A stretch of DNA of 64,000 bases from Vibrio renipiscarius. Its GTDB lineage: Bacteria > Pseudomonadota > Gammaproteobacteria > Enterobacterales > Vibrionaceae. The notes below the pieces were generated by a model that had not been told where the DNA came from, ran no database searches, and saw only the letters and a list, made by a program, of their open reading frames with translations. Shown in pieces: positions 29,209-38,800 of this stretch. Location of the stretch: positions 620,001-684,000 of the forward strand of contig NZ_JTKH01000006.1 in assembly GCF_000827885.1 (NCBI RefSeq), read 5' to 3'. Each line of letters opens with the position of its first letter. Positions within the stretch are counted from its first letter, which is position 1. Both the position numbers and the translations under genes were made by a program.

Positions 29209-30459
29209 TTAAAGAGCGCCGTAGATTACAGAAGTAATCGCTGCAAGACCACAGATAACTGTGAAAATCTGTACAGGTGCAGAAGTTTTGTACTTCGCCA
29301 TCGCTGGTACTTTTTTCATCGCGAATACTGGTAGAAGGAACAGGATAGCCGCAATCATTGGTGCGCCCATTGTTTCAATCATACCTAGGATGCTTGGGTT
29401 GATGATTGCAACAATCCAAGTAGTCACAACGATGAAGATTAGTGAACCTTTTTCAATCTTGCTTACTGGAGTAGTAGCGCGAGATTTGATTAGACCAACT
29501 AGACCTTCGTGAGCACCTAGGAAGTGACCGAAGTAGCTAGAAGTAATCGCAGCGAAAGCAACAACAGGACCCATGTAAGAGATGATTGGGTTGTCGTGTA
29601 CGTTTGCTAGGTAAGAAAGTACAGAGATGTTTTGCTCTTGTGCCATTGCTAGCTGCTCTGGAGATAGAGACAGAACAACAGAGAATACGAAGAACATTAC
29701 AAAGCCCATTAGCATCATTGCCGCGCCGCCAGTGATTGCGTCAGTTTTCTTAACTGCGTCATCACCGAAGTTCATGCGTTGCTCTTTTGCGAACTGAGAA
29801 ATTACTGGGCTGTGGTTGAATGAGAACACGATGATTGGAATCGCTAGCCAAACGATAGTTGGCATAGTGCTGAAATCAGGTGCAACTTCAATCATTGACG
29901 TATTCCAATCAGGGATTAGGAATACAGACAGTGCTAGTAGGATAACAACCAGTGGGTAAACCATTGCTGATGTTGCTTTAAGCATTAGGTCTTTACCAAA
30001 CACAACGCCCATAGTCATAGCAGCGATAAGCGCGCCAGACAGTAACCAGCGAGGAATTGATTCCATGCCGATTTGGTTTACTAGGAACGAGTCAACCGTG
30101 TTTGTGATACCAACACCGTAGATTAGAACGATAGGGTAAATGGCGAAAAAGTAGGCGAAAGTGATAAGGTTTGCGCCAGTTTTACCGAAGTGTTCTTCAA
30201 CAGTATCAGTGATATCTGATTCAGGGTTCTTAGCAGACAATACGAAACGCGCTAGAGATTTGTGCGCGAACCATGTCATTGGAGCTGCGATTAGGGCAAG
30301 CATAACTAATGGCCAGAAGCCGCCAGCACCTGCTTTAATCGGTAGGAATAGCACGCCAGCACCAACCGCGGTACCGAAAAGTGATAGACACCAAGTGAAA
30401 TCTTTGTAAGTAAACTTACTAGACGATTGAGCGGCATTTGCCGAAGTAGTAGAGCTCAT
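29209..30459 (-). CDS. sdaC: Serine/threonine transporter (HAAAP family)
   Basis: A 416-residue inner-membrane proton-serine symporter with eleven predicted helices. The first has the family signature TAVGAGVLFLPIKAGAGG, and a later one reads IVFSFNHSPVISQFAKEQR, typical of SdaC/TdcC. The N-terminal 18 residues are a polar serine/alanine-rich tail. It is the first gene of the sdaC-sdaA unit, with a CRP-like site about 80 bases upstream of the ATG at 30459. The operon arrangement strongly supports serine as the substrate. Confidence 0.94.
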   Translation of the reverse strand: MSSTTSANAAQSSSKFTYKDFTWCLSLFGTAVGAGVLFLPIKAGAGGFWPLVMLALIAAPMTWFAHKSLARFVLSAKNPESDITDTVEEHFGKTGANLITFAYFFAIYPIVLIYGVGITNTVDSFLVNQIGMESIPRWLLSGALIAAMTMGVVFGKDLMLKATSAMVYPLVVILLALSVFLIPDWNTSMIEVAPDFSTMPTIVWLAIPIIVFSFNHSPVISQFAKEQRMNFGDDAVKKTDAITGGAAMMLMGFVMFFVFSVVLSLSPEQLAMAQEQNISVLSYLANVHDNPIISYMGPVVAFAAITSSYFGHFLGAHEGLVGLIKSRATTPVSKIEKGSLIFIVVTTWIVAIINPSILGMIETMGAPMIAAILFLLPVFAMKKVPAMAKYKTSAPVQIFTVICGLAAITSVIYGAL

Positions 30460-30533
30460 ATTGGGTTACTCATTTAAAATTGGGAACAGGAAATAAGTCG
30501 GGTGCAATTCTGCACAAAAGAATTACATAAATA

Positions 30534-30549
30534 TTAGATCTAAATCACA
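30534..30549. promoter_or_regulatory. Candidate CRP-cAMP binding site upstream of sdaC
   Basis: TTAGATCTAAATCACA matches the 16-base core TGTGATCTAGATCACA at 13 positions, including the GATCTA centre and the whole right half-site. It is centred about 82 bases before the sdaC start. E. coli sdaC is known to be CRP-activated, which fits. Not tested. Confidence 0.65.
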
Positions 30550-30753
30550 AATTGATGGGACTGATAATATGATATTCCAAAAAGCAGTTTGTTGTCACGA
30601 AAATGACGTGCCACACGTGATTTTTGTTAATGGCTGACATTAGAAAAACTTATCAATCAAGTGCGGTGCCGTATTTTTGCTCATGGTAAACGTTTGCGTG
30701 GTGACGCGTAGATTTCGCTAATGTGAACGTTTGTTGACCAATTGAGGGTTTTA

Positions 30754-31374
30754 TTAACATTGATGCATAATATGATTGCGCATGGCATCGATGATTTGGG
30801 CAGTAACACCCCAGATAAAATGCCCTTGGTAGGTCAACCCAAACACTCTGTGCTGTTGGTTTTTTATGCAAAACAAATGGCTGCGAAATTTTTGGCGATC
30901 AAAGATGACCGTTAAAGGCACTTCAAATACGGTTTCAACCTCATTAAAGTCAATCTTGGTTGCATAATCTGGGCGAATAAATGCGAGGTAGGGGGTGACG
31001 GAGAATTGGCTGACTGTAGGTAACGAAGGCATGTGGCCAAAAATATCAATGTCAGATGACAGGATACCAATTTCTTCTTCTGTTTCTCTAAGCGCGGTCG
31101 ATCGTAATGAATCATCCGTCAGTTCATATTTTCCTCCAGGAAAACTGACTTGGCCTGGGTGATGCTTCAAATGCGCTGCTCGCTTGGTTAATACTAGATG
31201 TACGCCGTCAGGTCGCTCCACAAAACCAATCAATACGGCGGCTTCACGCATTGCTTTGCCTTGTAGGTGTTCGAGCCGTTTTATCGACTGCGGATGATAG
31301 GTCGATGGCGTGAGTAATGAAAAACGCTGGATGAGCTGCATTTTACTTGACGGAATGAGCACATTAACTCCCAT
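30754..31374 (-). CDS. nudL: Nudix hydrolase, CoA pyrophosphatase (NudL-like)
   Basis: A protein of up to 206 residues that probably cleaves coenzyme A and its thioesters at the diphosphate. The CoA-specific motif LTKRAAHLKHHPGQVSFPGG leads straight into the Nudix box (GGKYELTDDSLRSTALRETEEEIGI), which keeps the REtxEEIG metal site. The start is uncertain: ATG 31374 has no ribosome site, while GTG 31362 has GGGAG five bases upstream and is preferred. It is divergent from the H-NOX gene. Confidence 0.88.
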   Translation of the reverse strand: MGVNVLIPSSKMQLIQRFSLLTPSTYHPQSIKRLEHLQGKAMREAAVLIGFVERPDGVHLVLTKRAAHLKHHPGQVSFPGGKYELTDDSLRSTALRETEEEIGILSSDIDIFGHMPSLPTVSQFSVTPYLAFIRPDYATKIDFNEVETVFEVPLTVIFDRQKFRSHLFCIKNQQHRVFGLTYQGHFIWGVTAQIIDAMRNHIMHQC

Positions 31375-31511
31375 AGGTATTTGAAAAAGCCCAGTTTATG
31401 GATCATGCTTTAGTTTGATTATATAAGATTCGCGCAATCGTGGCGAAATCACAACATAAAAGGCTTAAATGATGGGGGTACACCTGTCAGTCGCTGCTTA
31501 AAGGATACGTG

Positions 31512-32054
31512 ATGAAAGGAATCATATTCACTGAGTTTATGGACTTAGTCGAAGCAAAGTTTGGTTTAGACGTTTTAGATAGCATTTTAGTTGAAGCGGA
31601 AGATGAAGGGGTTTATACCTCGGTGGGCAGTTATGACCATCGAAGCTTAGTGAAGTTAATCGTTTTGTTAAGTCAAAAAACTGGGATCTCACCAGAAGAC
31701 CTGCAACAAGTTTTTGGCCAATCTGTCTTCCTTAATCTTTACGCCGCCCTGCCTAATAACGCCAGTTTGGGAGAATGCAAAAATTCATTCCAGTTTGTAC
31801 GTTTAGTCGAGGACTACATCCATATTGAAGTGAAGAAACTCTACGCAGAAGCAAACCCACCTAAGTTCGAATTTATTTCGGAAAGTGAAAGTGAAATGGT
31901 GTTTGACTACAAAAGCGCGCGCTGCATGTCTCATGTTTGTCTTGGGCTCGTGCAAGGCTGTGCGGATCATTTCGGTGAAACATTAGAGATAAAAATGGAC
32001 GAACAATCTACGGACCATAGTCATGTTCGATTTTTCTTGACGCTTGTGAGCTGA
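31512..32054 (+). CDS. hnoX: H-NOX haem-nitric-oxide binding protein
   Basis: A 180-residue stand-alone H-NOX domain, a cytoplasmic ferrous-haem sensor of nitric oxide. The proximal haem ligand is His104 in DYIHIEVKKLY, and the haem-propionate motif YxSxR is YKSAR at 133-137. The N-terminus MKGIIFTEFMDLVEAKFG is typical. The start is ATG 31512, with AAGGA six bases upstream; a GTG one codon earlier is less likely. The stop lies four bases before the hybrid kinase gene, the standard arrangement in which NO-bound H-NOX inhibits the kinase. Confidence 0.95.
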   Translation: MKGIIFTEFMDLVEAKFGLDVLDSILVEAEDEGVYTSVGSYDHRSLVKLIVLLSQKTGISPEDLQQVFGQSVFLNLYAALPNNASLGECKNSFQFVRLVEDYIHIEVKKLYAEANPPKFEFISESESEMVFDYKSARCMSHVCLGLVQGCADHFGETLEIKMDEQSTDHSHVRFFLTLVS

Positions 32055-32058
32055 TTCG

Positions 32059-33780
32059 ATGCCAAGTAGTGGGCCGCTAGAGCGGAAAATTGCCCGAGAA
32101 TCGGCCGCTAGAAAGCAGGCCGAGATGCTTTTAGAGCAAAAAAGTCTCGAACTATACAATGCGAATCAGCAGTTGAAATTAGTCCTCAGTCAGCTTGAAA
32201 TACAAAATTTGAGAGGGCTTAAAAAATTAGAATTTGAAAGTTATATCAGCGAGTCTTTGATTCATTTTGGTCGCGCTTTTCTAACCCGAATTCTAGACGA
32301 TGGGCTTTTATCGAGTTTTGTCGAGCGTTTATCTGCGTGTTCGTTGATAAAGGCGGTCAACCTTTGCTTGGTTGAAGATGTGTTACCCACGGTAATATCA
32401 AATCAATTTGGTGCAAATGAATTGTGCCCTGAATCACCGTTAGCGATTGTTTCTCAGCGATCAACCGCACTTCCTCTGATTTGGCAGGATCAAACGATTC
32501 GATTGCCGCTGAAAGTGGATCATCAACTCATTGGTGAGCTGAGTGCCACTATCGATCTTAGCGACATTGACGCAGAGTTCATTGCCAGTCAGATGACTTT
32601 GGTGGTCGAGTTGCTGTGCAGTGCCATTAGTCGCCAATTAATTGTTGTGAAAAATCAACAAGCTCGTAAAAGAGCGGAAGAATCGGAACGCGCGACAAAA
32701 GAATTTGTGGCGATGATTAACCATGAATTGCGTACGCCGCTGAATGGATTATTAGGCAGTGCAGAATTATTGTCAGATACGATGCTGAATAATGAGCAAA
32801 CTCAACTTCTAACGAACTTAACGCATTCGGGTGATTTGTTGCGGCATATTATCAATGATCTACTTGATTTTAGTAAAATGAGCGCCGGCATGATGGAGTT
32901 GTTTCCTACACGTTTTGCCTGGCTTGACCTCAAAAATATGCTCAATGGGATCTTTTCTCCTAAGGCACAAGAAAAGCAAGTTTACTTCTTAATTGAAGAG
33001 TCAGAGAACATGCCAGTCGCCTTTATGGCAGATTTTGAACGCATTAGTCAGATATTGGTCAATCTTATTGGTAATGCCATTAAATTTACGTCAGAAGGGA
33101 AAGTCGAGGTGAGTGCTCAGTGGCATAACGAAATGCTGCAAGTTTCAATTAAGGATACCGGTTGCGGTATTCCTGAAAAATCGCAAGCTCAGTTATTCGA
33201 TCCTTTCGTACAAGCGGATCGCACCACGAAACGAAGCTTTGAGGGAACGGGTCTCGGTTTGGCGATTTGTAAGAATTTGGTTGAGCTGATGAATGGCCAA
33301 ATTGAATTCAGTAGTGAGGTCGGGGTAGGCAGTCAATTTAAGATTCAGCTACCACTCCAAATTGCACAAGAGCTCGCAGCGAGCGATGCTGCTGTTGACG
33401 CCAGACGTGAATCCAAATCACTAGACAGTTTGTCTATATTGGTGGTGGATGACATTCGCATGAACCAAATCATAATCAATCAAATGTTGAAAAAATTCTC
33501 GATTGTGCCAGATCTGGCAGACAATGGCCTTGAAGCGGTAAAAATCGCAGAGGCGAAAGAGTATGATTTGATCTTCATGGATTGTCGTATGCCGGAAATG
33601 GATGGGTTCGAAGCGTCTACCTACTTGCGCAGCCACCATTATGTAAAACCCATTATCGCGCTGACCGCAGGGACGACGCTTGAAGAGCGTGAACGCTGTA
33701 TTGAAAGCGGTATGGACGACATTCTTACGAAGCCCTATACCGCTGCAGATCTTAAAGCGATGATTGAAAAATGGGCCTAG
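32059..33780 (+). CDS. Hybrid histidine kinase controlled by H-NOX (HnoK/HqsK type)
   Basis: A 573-residue soluble kinase with no membrane segment. A coiled-coil N-terminus (about 1-55) and an unrecognised sensory domain, presumably the H-NOX contact (about 60-200), are followed by HisKA with the phospho-histidine H222 in MINHELRTPLNG. The HATPase domain has the N box LVNLIGNAIKF, G1 DTGCGIP and G2 GTGLGLAI. A C-terminal receiver follows, with acceptor D508 in FMDCRMPEMDG and K in TKPYT. There is no HPt domain, so it must pass phosphate to a separate protein. In Vibrio harveyi the equivalent HqsK signals to LuxU of quorum sensing; the same here is inference. Confidence 0.92.
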   Translation: MPSSGPLERKIARESAARKQAEMLLEQKSLELYNANQQLKLVLSQLEIQNLRGLKKLEFESYISESLIHFGRAFLTRILDDGLLSSFVERLSACSLIKAVNLCLVEDVLPTVISNQFGANELCPESPLAIVSQRSTALPLIWQDQTIRLPLKVDHQLIGELSATIDLSDIDAEFIASQMTLVVELLCSAISRQLIVVKNQQARKRAEESERATKEFVAMINHELRTPLNGLLGSAELLSDTMLNNEQTQLLTNLTHSGDLLRHIINDLLDFSKMSAGMMELFPTRFAWLDLKNMLNGIFSPKAQEKQVYFLIEESENMPVAFMADFERISQILVNLIGNAIKFTSEGKVEVSAQWHNEMLQVSIKDTGCGIPEKSQAQLFDPFVQADRTTKRSFEGTGLGLAICKNLVELMNGQIEFSSEVGVGSQFKIQLPLQIAQELAASDAAVDARRESKSLDSLSILVVDDIRMNQIIINQMLKKFSIVPDLADNGLEAVKIAEAKEYDLIFMDCRMPEMDGFEASTYLRSHHYVKPIIALTAGTTLEERERCIESGMDDILTKPYTAADLKAMIEKWA

Positions 33781-33869
33781 CCCCTAGACTGGGCCAACAA
33801 ACCGATCTTGTAGGCTTAGCTTGTCGATATAGCTTAGCCATCGGCTTATCGATTCAATCCGCTGCACGT

Positions 33870-35252
33870 TTATTTATTCTGGAGTGCAGGTAGAATTCGG
33901 CTCAGTTTATCGAACGTTTCTTGATACTCGGCGTCGCATTGACTGTCGGCAACTAAACCGCCTCCGGCCCACACATGCAATTGGCCATTCTCTGCAATCA
34001 GTGTGCGAATCGTAATGCTGGTGTCCATTCGTCCATGGCGGCTGAGATAACCGATACTGCCACAATACACACTGCGACGGTGTGGCTCTAGCTCTTCGAT
34101 AATTTCCATTGCTCTGACTTTCGGCGCGCCAGTAATTGACCCGCCAGGAAAGCTCGCGCGCAAAAGGTCGATCGCGTTGTGGTCATCTGCTAACTCAGCT
34201 TTGATGGTGCTGACCAAGTGATGCACTGCGGGAAAACTCTCAATATCGAACAGTTTAGGCACGTGCACACTGCCAGGTTTCGCGACACGGCCCACATCGT
34301 TGCGTAGCAAATCGACGATCATGAGGTTTTCGGCTTGATCTTTTTCGGCATTTTGCAGTTCGACGGCAGACGCTTGATCGAGAGTGGGATCATCGAAGCG
34401 TGGCCGTGTACCTTTGATCGGTTTAGTCTCAATGATATTGTCGTTGACCTGTAAAAAACGCTCCGGTGACACGCTCAAGATAGCGCTGTGTTCGGTGCGG
34501 ATATACGCCGAAAAAGGGGCTTGGTTGGCCTGTTCGAGTTGCTGGTAAGCTTGCCACTCACTGCCTTGATAGGCCGCGCTAAAACGCTGGGCGAGGTTAA
34601 TTTGATAGCAGTCGCCTGACAACAAATATTCTTGTACCTGTTCAAAGCGTGTTTGGTACTGACTCTTGGTTAAGTTCGATTGCCATGAACTTAGCAACGC
34701 GAATGCGTCTGAGCCTGGTTCAGGGGTGAGTGGTGCTTGCTGTTGCAGCCATTGCCAGTGATGTTCGGTATCGTGACCAACGACCCAAGCTTGCTGGAGT
34801 AAGTGATCCACAATTACGGCCCACTCATAAATACCGACGGCCATATCAGGGGAAGAAAGGTCGTGCTCTGCGATTGACGGCATCGATTCCACTCGTCGGC
34901 CTAAATCATAGGCAAAGTAACCTAAAGCCCCGCCTAAAAATGGTAAATCCCCATCGTATTCACAATTTGGTAAATGTTCGCTTTGTATCTGCGCAATTAA
35001 GCTAAATGGATCGTCAGTGGAATGCTGCAAATTACCGCGATGTTCGATAAGAGTGGTATCGCCAAAGGTGGTGAGCGTCGCGACGGGGTTGGTGACTAAT
35101 ATGTCATAGCGGCTATCGACATGTTGCGAAGACGCTGAGCGCAACAACATTGACCAATTGCGTTCGGCAATCGGTGAAAATAGGCGGCATGCCAAGTCAG
35201 AAGAGTAAGAAATCTGTTTGATTTGCAAGCGATTTGGTTGACTGTTATTCAT
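33870..35252 (-). CDS. pabB: Aminodeoxychorismate synthase component I
   Basis: A protein of about 460 residues in the chorismate-binding family. It aminates chorismate to 4-amino-4-deoxychorismate for folate synthesis, using ammonia from PabA. Diagnostic segments are GDCYQINLAQRF, ETKPIKGTRPR, NLMIVDLLRNDVGRV, SFPGGSITGAPKVRAMEII and AGGGLVADS. The TxKPIKGT lysine distinguishes PabB from TrpE and isochorismate enzymes. The start is probably ATG 35252; a TTG at 35270 would add six residues. Neither has a clear ribosome site. It converges on the hybrid kinase gene. Confidence 0.94.
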   Translation of the reverse strand: MNNSQPNRLQIKQISYSSDLACRLFSPIAERNWSMLLRSASSQHVDSRYDILVTNPVATLTTFGDTTLIEHRGNLQHSTDDPFSLIAQIQSEHLPNCEYDGDLPFLGGALGYFAYDLGRRVESMPSIAEHDLSSPDMAVGIYEWAVIVDHLLQQAWVVGHDTEHHWQWLQQQAPLTPEPGSDAFALLSSWQSNLTKSQYQTRFEQVQEYLLSGDCYQINLAQRFSAAYQGSEWQAYQQLEQANQAPFSAYIRTEHSAILSVSPERFLQVNDNIIETKPIKGTRPRFDDPTLDQASAVELQNAEKDQAENLMIVDLLRNDVGRVAKPGSVHVPKLFDIESFPAVHHLVSTIKAELADDHNAIDLLRASFPGGSITGAPKVRAMEIIEELEPHRRSVYCGSIGYLSRHGRMDTSITIRTLIAENGQLHVWAGGGLVADSQCDAEYQETFDKLSRILPALQNK

Positions 35253-35429
35253 TTGTTTAATTTGTGACAAAGAGATCGTTCGCTTCGTGGCGCGTTGAGA
35301 AAAGCAAGAGTATCATAACCAAATCATAACCCGCTACTTTGAATCTTGGTTGATGGTTGCTCGTCTAAGTTCTTCGATAGCAAACGTTTAAACAAAGCGG
35401 GAATAACGGAAGCAAATAAGAGGCAAGTA

Positions 35430-36950
35430 ATGACTATAATCCGCAAACAGGATGTGATCAGCAGTGTTGCTGATGCGCTGCAATATATTTCTTACTACCA
35501 TCCGCTCGATTTCGTTCAAGCGCTGGAAAAAGCTTATCATCGTGAAGAAAGTCAGGCGGCCAAGGATGCGATCGCCCAGATTTTAATTAACTCTCGTATG
35601 TCGGCGGAAGGTCATCGACCGATTTGTCAGGATACTGGCATTGTTACTTGCTTTGTGAATATTGGCATGGGTGTCCAATGGGACTCCACCGATATGACCG
35701 TTCAACAAATGGTGGATGCGGGTGTGCGTGAAGCCTACACCAATCCTGATAACCCATTGCGTGCTTCCGTTTTGATGGATCCTGCGGGTAAACGAATTAA
35801 CACCAAAGACAATACGCCTGCGGTGGTACACATTAATATGGTGCCAGGCAATAACGTTGAGATTCAAATCGCGGCGAAAGGCGGCGGCAGCGAAAATAAA
35901 ACTAAAATGGTGATGTTGAACCCATCCGATGATATTGCTGAATGGGTAGAAAAAACCTTACCGTTAATGGGCGCTGGTTGGTGTCCTCCGGGTATGCTTG
36001 GTATCGGCATTGGTGGCACGGCCGAAAAAGCCGCGGTACTGGCAAAAGAATCCTTGATGGAACATATCGATATCCAAGAGCTTATCGACCGTGGCCCACA
36101 GAATTCAGAAGAAGAGCTGCGTTTGGATATCTTTAATCGTGTTAACAAACTGGGTATTGGTGCGCAGGGTTTAGGTGGTTTGACGACCGTGGTTGATGTC
36201 AAAATTAAAACGGCGCCAACACATGCTGCTTCTAAACCGGTTTGCTTGATCCCTAACTGCGCAGCAACTCGCCACGTACATTTTACTTTGGATGGTAGTG
36301 GCCCTGCAGAGTTGACGCCACCGAAGCTTGAAGAATGGCCAGATATTACGTGGGAAGCGGGGGCAAACACGCGCCGTGTAAATCTAGATGAAGTGACGCA
36401 AGCGGATGTGGAAAAGTGGAAAACCGGTGAAACGGTATTACTGTCCGGTAAGATTTTAACGGGACGAGACGCTGCACATAAACGCATCCAAGGTATGCTT
36501 GAAAGTGGAGAAGGCTTACCAGCAGGTGTCGATTTTAAAGGTAAATTTATCTACTACGTTGGCCCAGTCGATGCAGTGGGTGACGAAGCCGTAGGCCCTG
36601 CTGGCCCAACGACGTCTACCCGTATGGATAAATTTACCGACATGATGTTAAACGAAACCGGCATCATGGGTATGATTGGTAAAGCGGAGCGCGGCCCTGC
36701 AACGGTAGAATCAATCAAGCAACATAAAGCAGTCTACCTGATGGCGGTGGGGGGAGCTGCTTACCTCGTCGCGAAAGCAATCAAGAAAGCCCGCGTGGTG
36801 GCGTTTGAAGATTTAGGCATGGAAGCAATCTACGAGTTTGAAGTTGAAGATATGCCGGTCACGGTGGCCGTCGATTCCAATGGTGTGAATGCGCATCAAA
36901 TTGGTCCCGATACGTGGAAAGTAAAAATCCAAGAAATGGAGCTTGATTAA
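35430..36950 (+). CDS. fumA: Class I fumarate hydratase (4Fe-4S)
   Basis: A 506-residue iron-sulfur fumarase interconverting fumarate and malate in the citric acid cycle. Cluster cysteines appear in GHRPICQDTGIVTCF, in SKPVCLIPNCAATRHVHF and downstream. The C-terminal beta domain carries LLSGKILTGRDAAHKRI and GPAGPTTSTRMDKF. It is about 40 residues shorter than E. coli FumA, as in many Vibrio. The ATG at 35430 follows AGAGGCAAG; the frame is open 28 codons further up, but that part is unlike the family. No regulatory site was recognised. Confidence 0.94.
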   Translation: MTIIRKQDVISSVADALQYISYYHPLDFVQALEKAYHREESQAAKDAIAQILINSRMSAEGHRPICQDTGIVTCFVNIGMGVQWDSTDMTVQQMVDAGVREAYTNPDNPLRASVLMDPAGKRINTKDNTPAVVHINMVPGNNVEIQIAAKGGGSENKTKMVMLNPSDDIAEWVEKTLPLMGAGWCPPGMLGIGIGGTAEKAAVLAKESLMEHIDIQELIDRGPQNSEEELRLDIFNRVNKLGIGAQGLGGLTTVVDVKIKTAPTHAASKPVCLIPNCAATRHVHFTLDGSGPAELTPPKLEEWPDITWEAGANTRRVNLDEVTQADVEKWKTGETVLLSGKILTGRDAAHKRIQGMLESGEGLPAGVDFKGKFIYYVGPVDAVGDEAVGPAGPTTSTRMDKFTDMMLNETGIMGMIGKAERGPATVESIKQHKAVYLMAVGGAAYLVAKAIKKARVVAFEDLGMEAIYEFEVEDMPVTVAVDSNGVNAHQIGPDTWKVKIQEMELD

Positions 36951-36984
36951 GTCAAGATACTGAATAAATAGCCAAATAAATGAC

Positions 36985-37010
36985 AAAAGTGCAGCGTAAG
37001 TTGCACTTTT
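36985..37010 (+). terminator. Rho-independent terminator of the fumarase gene
   Basis: The 9-bp stem AAAAGTGCA/TGCACTTTT with an eight-base loop, followed by TTCT, lies 35 bases after the stop. Confidence 0.78.
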
Positions 37011-37061
37011 TTCTATATACTCTTTATAACGATTCATAAGACAAAAATTAGGGAGAGCGCA

Positions 37062-37247
37062 ATGCCTCGCTTTATCCAAATTCTTCAAATCATCATTGCC
37101 GTGGTCATCGGTGCATTTGTGGGCTACGACTTAATCCTGCACGGTATTAGTATTTTCGATGAAAAATACGTCACGATCACTTGCGCATTGGTTGTTCTGC
37201 TTGAGATTGCACTCTTTGTGATCTACAAACTGATTGAAGACGATTAG
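37062..37247 (+). CDS. Small membrane protein of unknown function
   Basis: A 61-residue protein with two hydrophobic segments (IIIAVVIGAFVGYDLIL at about 10-26 and TITCALVVLLEIALFVIY at about 39-56) and a charged C-terminus KLIEDD. It is probably a two-helix inner-membrane hairpin. The ATG at 37062 has GGGAG seven bases upstream. It sits between terminators, so it is a single-gene transcript. Its place just before ycjX-ycjF-tyrR recalls small phage-shock membrane proteins, but no homology to them is claimed. Confidence 0.75.
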   Translation: MPRFIQILQIIIAVVIGAFVGYDLILHGISIFDEKYVTITCALVVLLEIALFVIYKLIEDD

Positions 37248-37330
37248 TCACTCTTCAAATACACAACAGACCATTTTGACGCTCTCGTGATTTCTAGTCG
37301 CTTGGGCTCGTCAGGCTGTGATATACATTA

Positions 37331-37354
37331 AACCTCTGATGACCGTCAGAGGTT
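37331..37354 (+). terminator. Rho-independent terminator after the 61-residue membrane protein gene
   Basis: A perfect 9-bp stem (AACCTCTGA/TCAGAGGTT) with a six-base loop and a following run of five T residues. Confidence 0.88.
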
Positions 37355-37423
37355 TTTTTGTTCATCCAAGATTAATCTAGCTTTTGTTAAAGTCAGCATC
37401 ACTATTAGAGAATGAGAGATTAA

Positions 37424-38800
37424 ATGAAGAATATTCAGCAAGAAGTGAACGATTTTTTACATCGAAGTATGGACTCCCATGTTCGAATTGCTGTAACGGG
37501 TTTGTCACGAGCGGGTAAAACCGCGTTTATTACTTCACTGGTCAATCAGTTACTTCATACCTCTACTCATAGCCAGCTGCCTTTATTTAGTGCTAGTCGC
37601 GATAAACGCTTGGTAGGGGCAAAACGCGAGCCTCAAAGTAATATGATGGTGCCTCGTTTTGCTTATGATGAAGCGATGGTGCAGCTGCAAGGTGAGCAAC
37701 CTAATTGGCCAGAGCCAACACGCGATGTGAGCGAAATTCGTTTAGCGCTAAAGTACAAGCCAACCAAGAAAACCAAAAAACTGTTTGGCAGTACCGCGAC
37801 ATTGAACTTAGACATTATCGATTATCCGGGGGAGTGGTTGCTTGATCTTCCTTTGCTTGATATGGATTTTCCCACGTGGTGTCAAAGTCAATTTACCGCG
37901 TTAAAAGGCTTACGTTTAGAACTCGCGAAATCTTGGCTTGAAAAGCTCGACGCGCTGGATCTCACCGCTGAGGCGAGTGAAAGTCAGTTGGCTGAGATTG
38001 CGCAAAGCTACACTCAATATCTGCATGATTGTAAAGAGAACGGTTTGCACTGGGTGCAGCCGGGACGATTTGTGTTGCCGGGTGAACTTGAGGGTGCGCC
38101 GGTATTGCAATTTTTCCCTTGTCGGTTTGATGCCGGGGCTAAAACCGATAAGCACAGCAATTTAGCGATGTTGAAAGCGCGGTATCAGGAATACCAAACA
38201 AAAGTTGTGAAAGCGTTTTATAAACATCATTTTTCCACCTTCGATCGTCAAATCGTATTGGTGGATTGCTTGCAGCCGCTGAACGCAGGTTATGAGTCGT
38301 TTATGGACATGCGAGATGCCCTTGATCAAATCATGCATAGCTTTCGCTATGGTCGAAGCTCGCTATTGAAGCGATTGTTTGCCCCGCGCATTGATAAAAT
38401 CTTGTTTGCGGCAACAAAAGCAGACCATGTCTCGCCGGATCAGCATCCAAATTTGGTGTCATTATTGCAGCAAATGGTGCATCCCGCCTGGCAAACGGCG
38501 TCGTTTGAAAATATTGAAATGAGCTGTATTAGCATGGCGTCGATTCAAGCGACGCAAACAGGGTTCATCGCCCAAGGGGATAAGTCCATTCCTGCGATCC
38601 AAGGAACGACAATGGATGGCCAGTCAATCACCGTCTATCCCGGGGAAGTGCCACGAAAATTGCCGTCTGCCGCCTATTGGCAGCAGCAGGGGTTTGAGTT
38701 TACGGCCTTCAAGCCGTTACCGAGCCACCAAGATGAACCGTTGCCGCATATCCGTATTGATAAAGCATTAGAATTGCTGATTGGAGACAAATTAAAATGA
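37424..38800 (+). CDS. ycjX: YcjX-family P-loop GTPase-like protein
   Basis: A 458-residue member of the YcjX family (DUF463). The P-loop is [10 protein letters not shown] near residue 25, and [16 protein letters not shown] near 130 fits a switch II region. In E. coli ycjX is part of the phage-shock region and lies directly before ycjF and tyrR, as here. The stop overlaps the ycjF start by four bases (ATGA). A start at 37424 follows GAGAG. Its role in envelope stress is known only by association; no pspF or pspABC genes are present in this window. Confidence 0.93.
   Translation: MKNIQQEVNDFLHRSMDSHVRIAVTGLSRAGKTAFITSLVNQLLHTSTHSQLPLFSASRDKRLVGAKREPQSNMMVPRFAYDEAMVQLQGEQPNWPEPTRDVSEIRLALKYKPTKKTKKLFGSTATLNLDIIDYPGEWLLDLPLLDMDFPTWCQSQFTALKGLRLELAKSWLEKLDALDLTAEASESQLAEIAQSYTQYLHDCKENGLHWVQPGRFVLPGELEGAPVLQFFPCRFDAGAKTDKHSNLAMLKARYQEYQTKVVKAFYKHHFSTFDRQIVLVDCLQPLNAGYESFMDMRDALDQIMHSFRYGRSSLLKRLFAPRIDKILFAATKADHVSPDQHPNLVSLLQQMVHPAWQTASFENIEMSCISMASIQATQTGFIAQGDKSIPAIQGTTMDGQSITVYPGEVPRKLPSAAYWQQQGFEFTAFKPLPSHQDEPLPHIRIDKALELLIGDKLK

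Noticed and set aside
35864-36487. A 207-codon open frame antisense to the fumarase gene
   Set aside because: It lies entirely within a well-identified gene on the other strand and has no ribosome site or domain.
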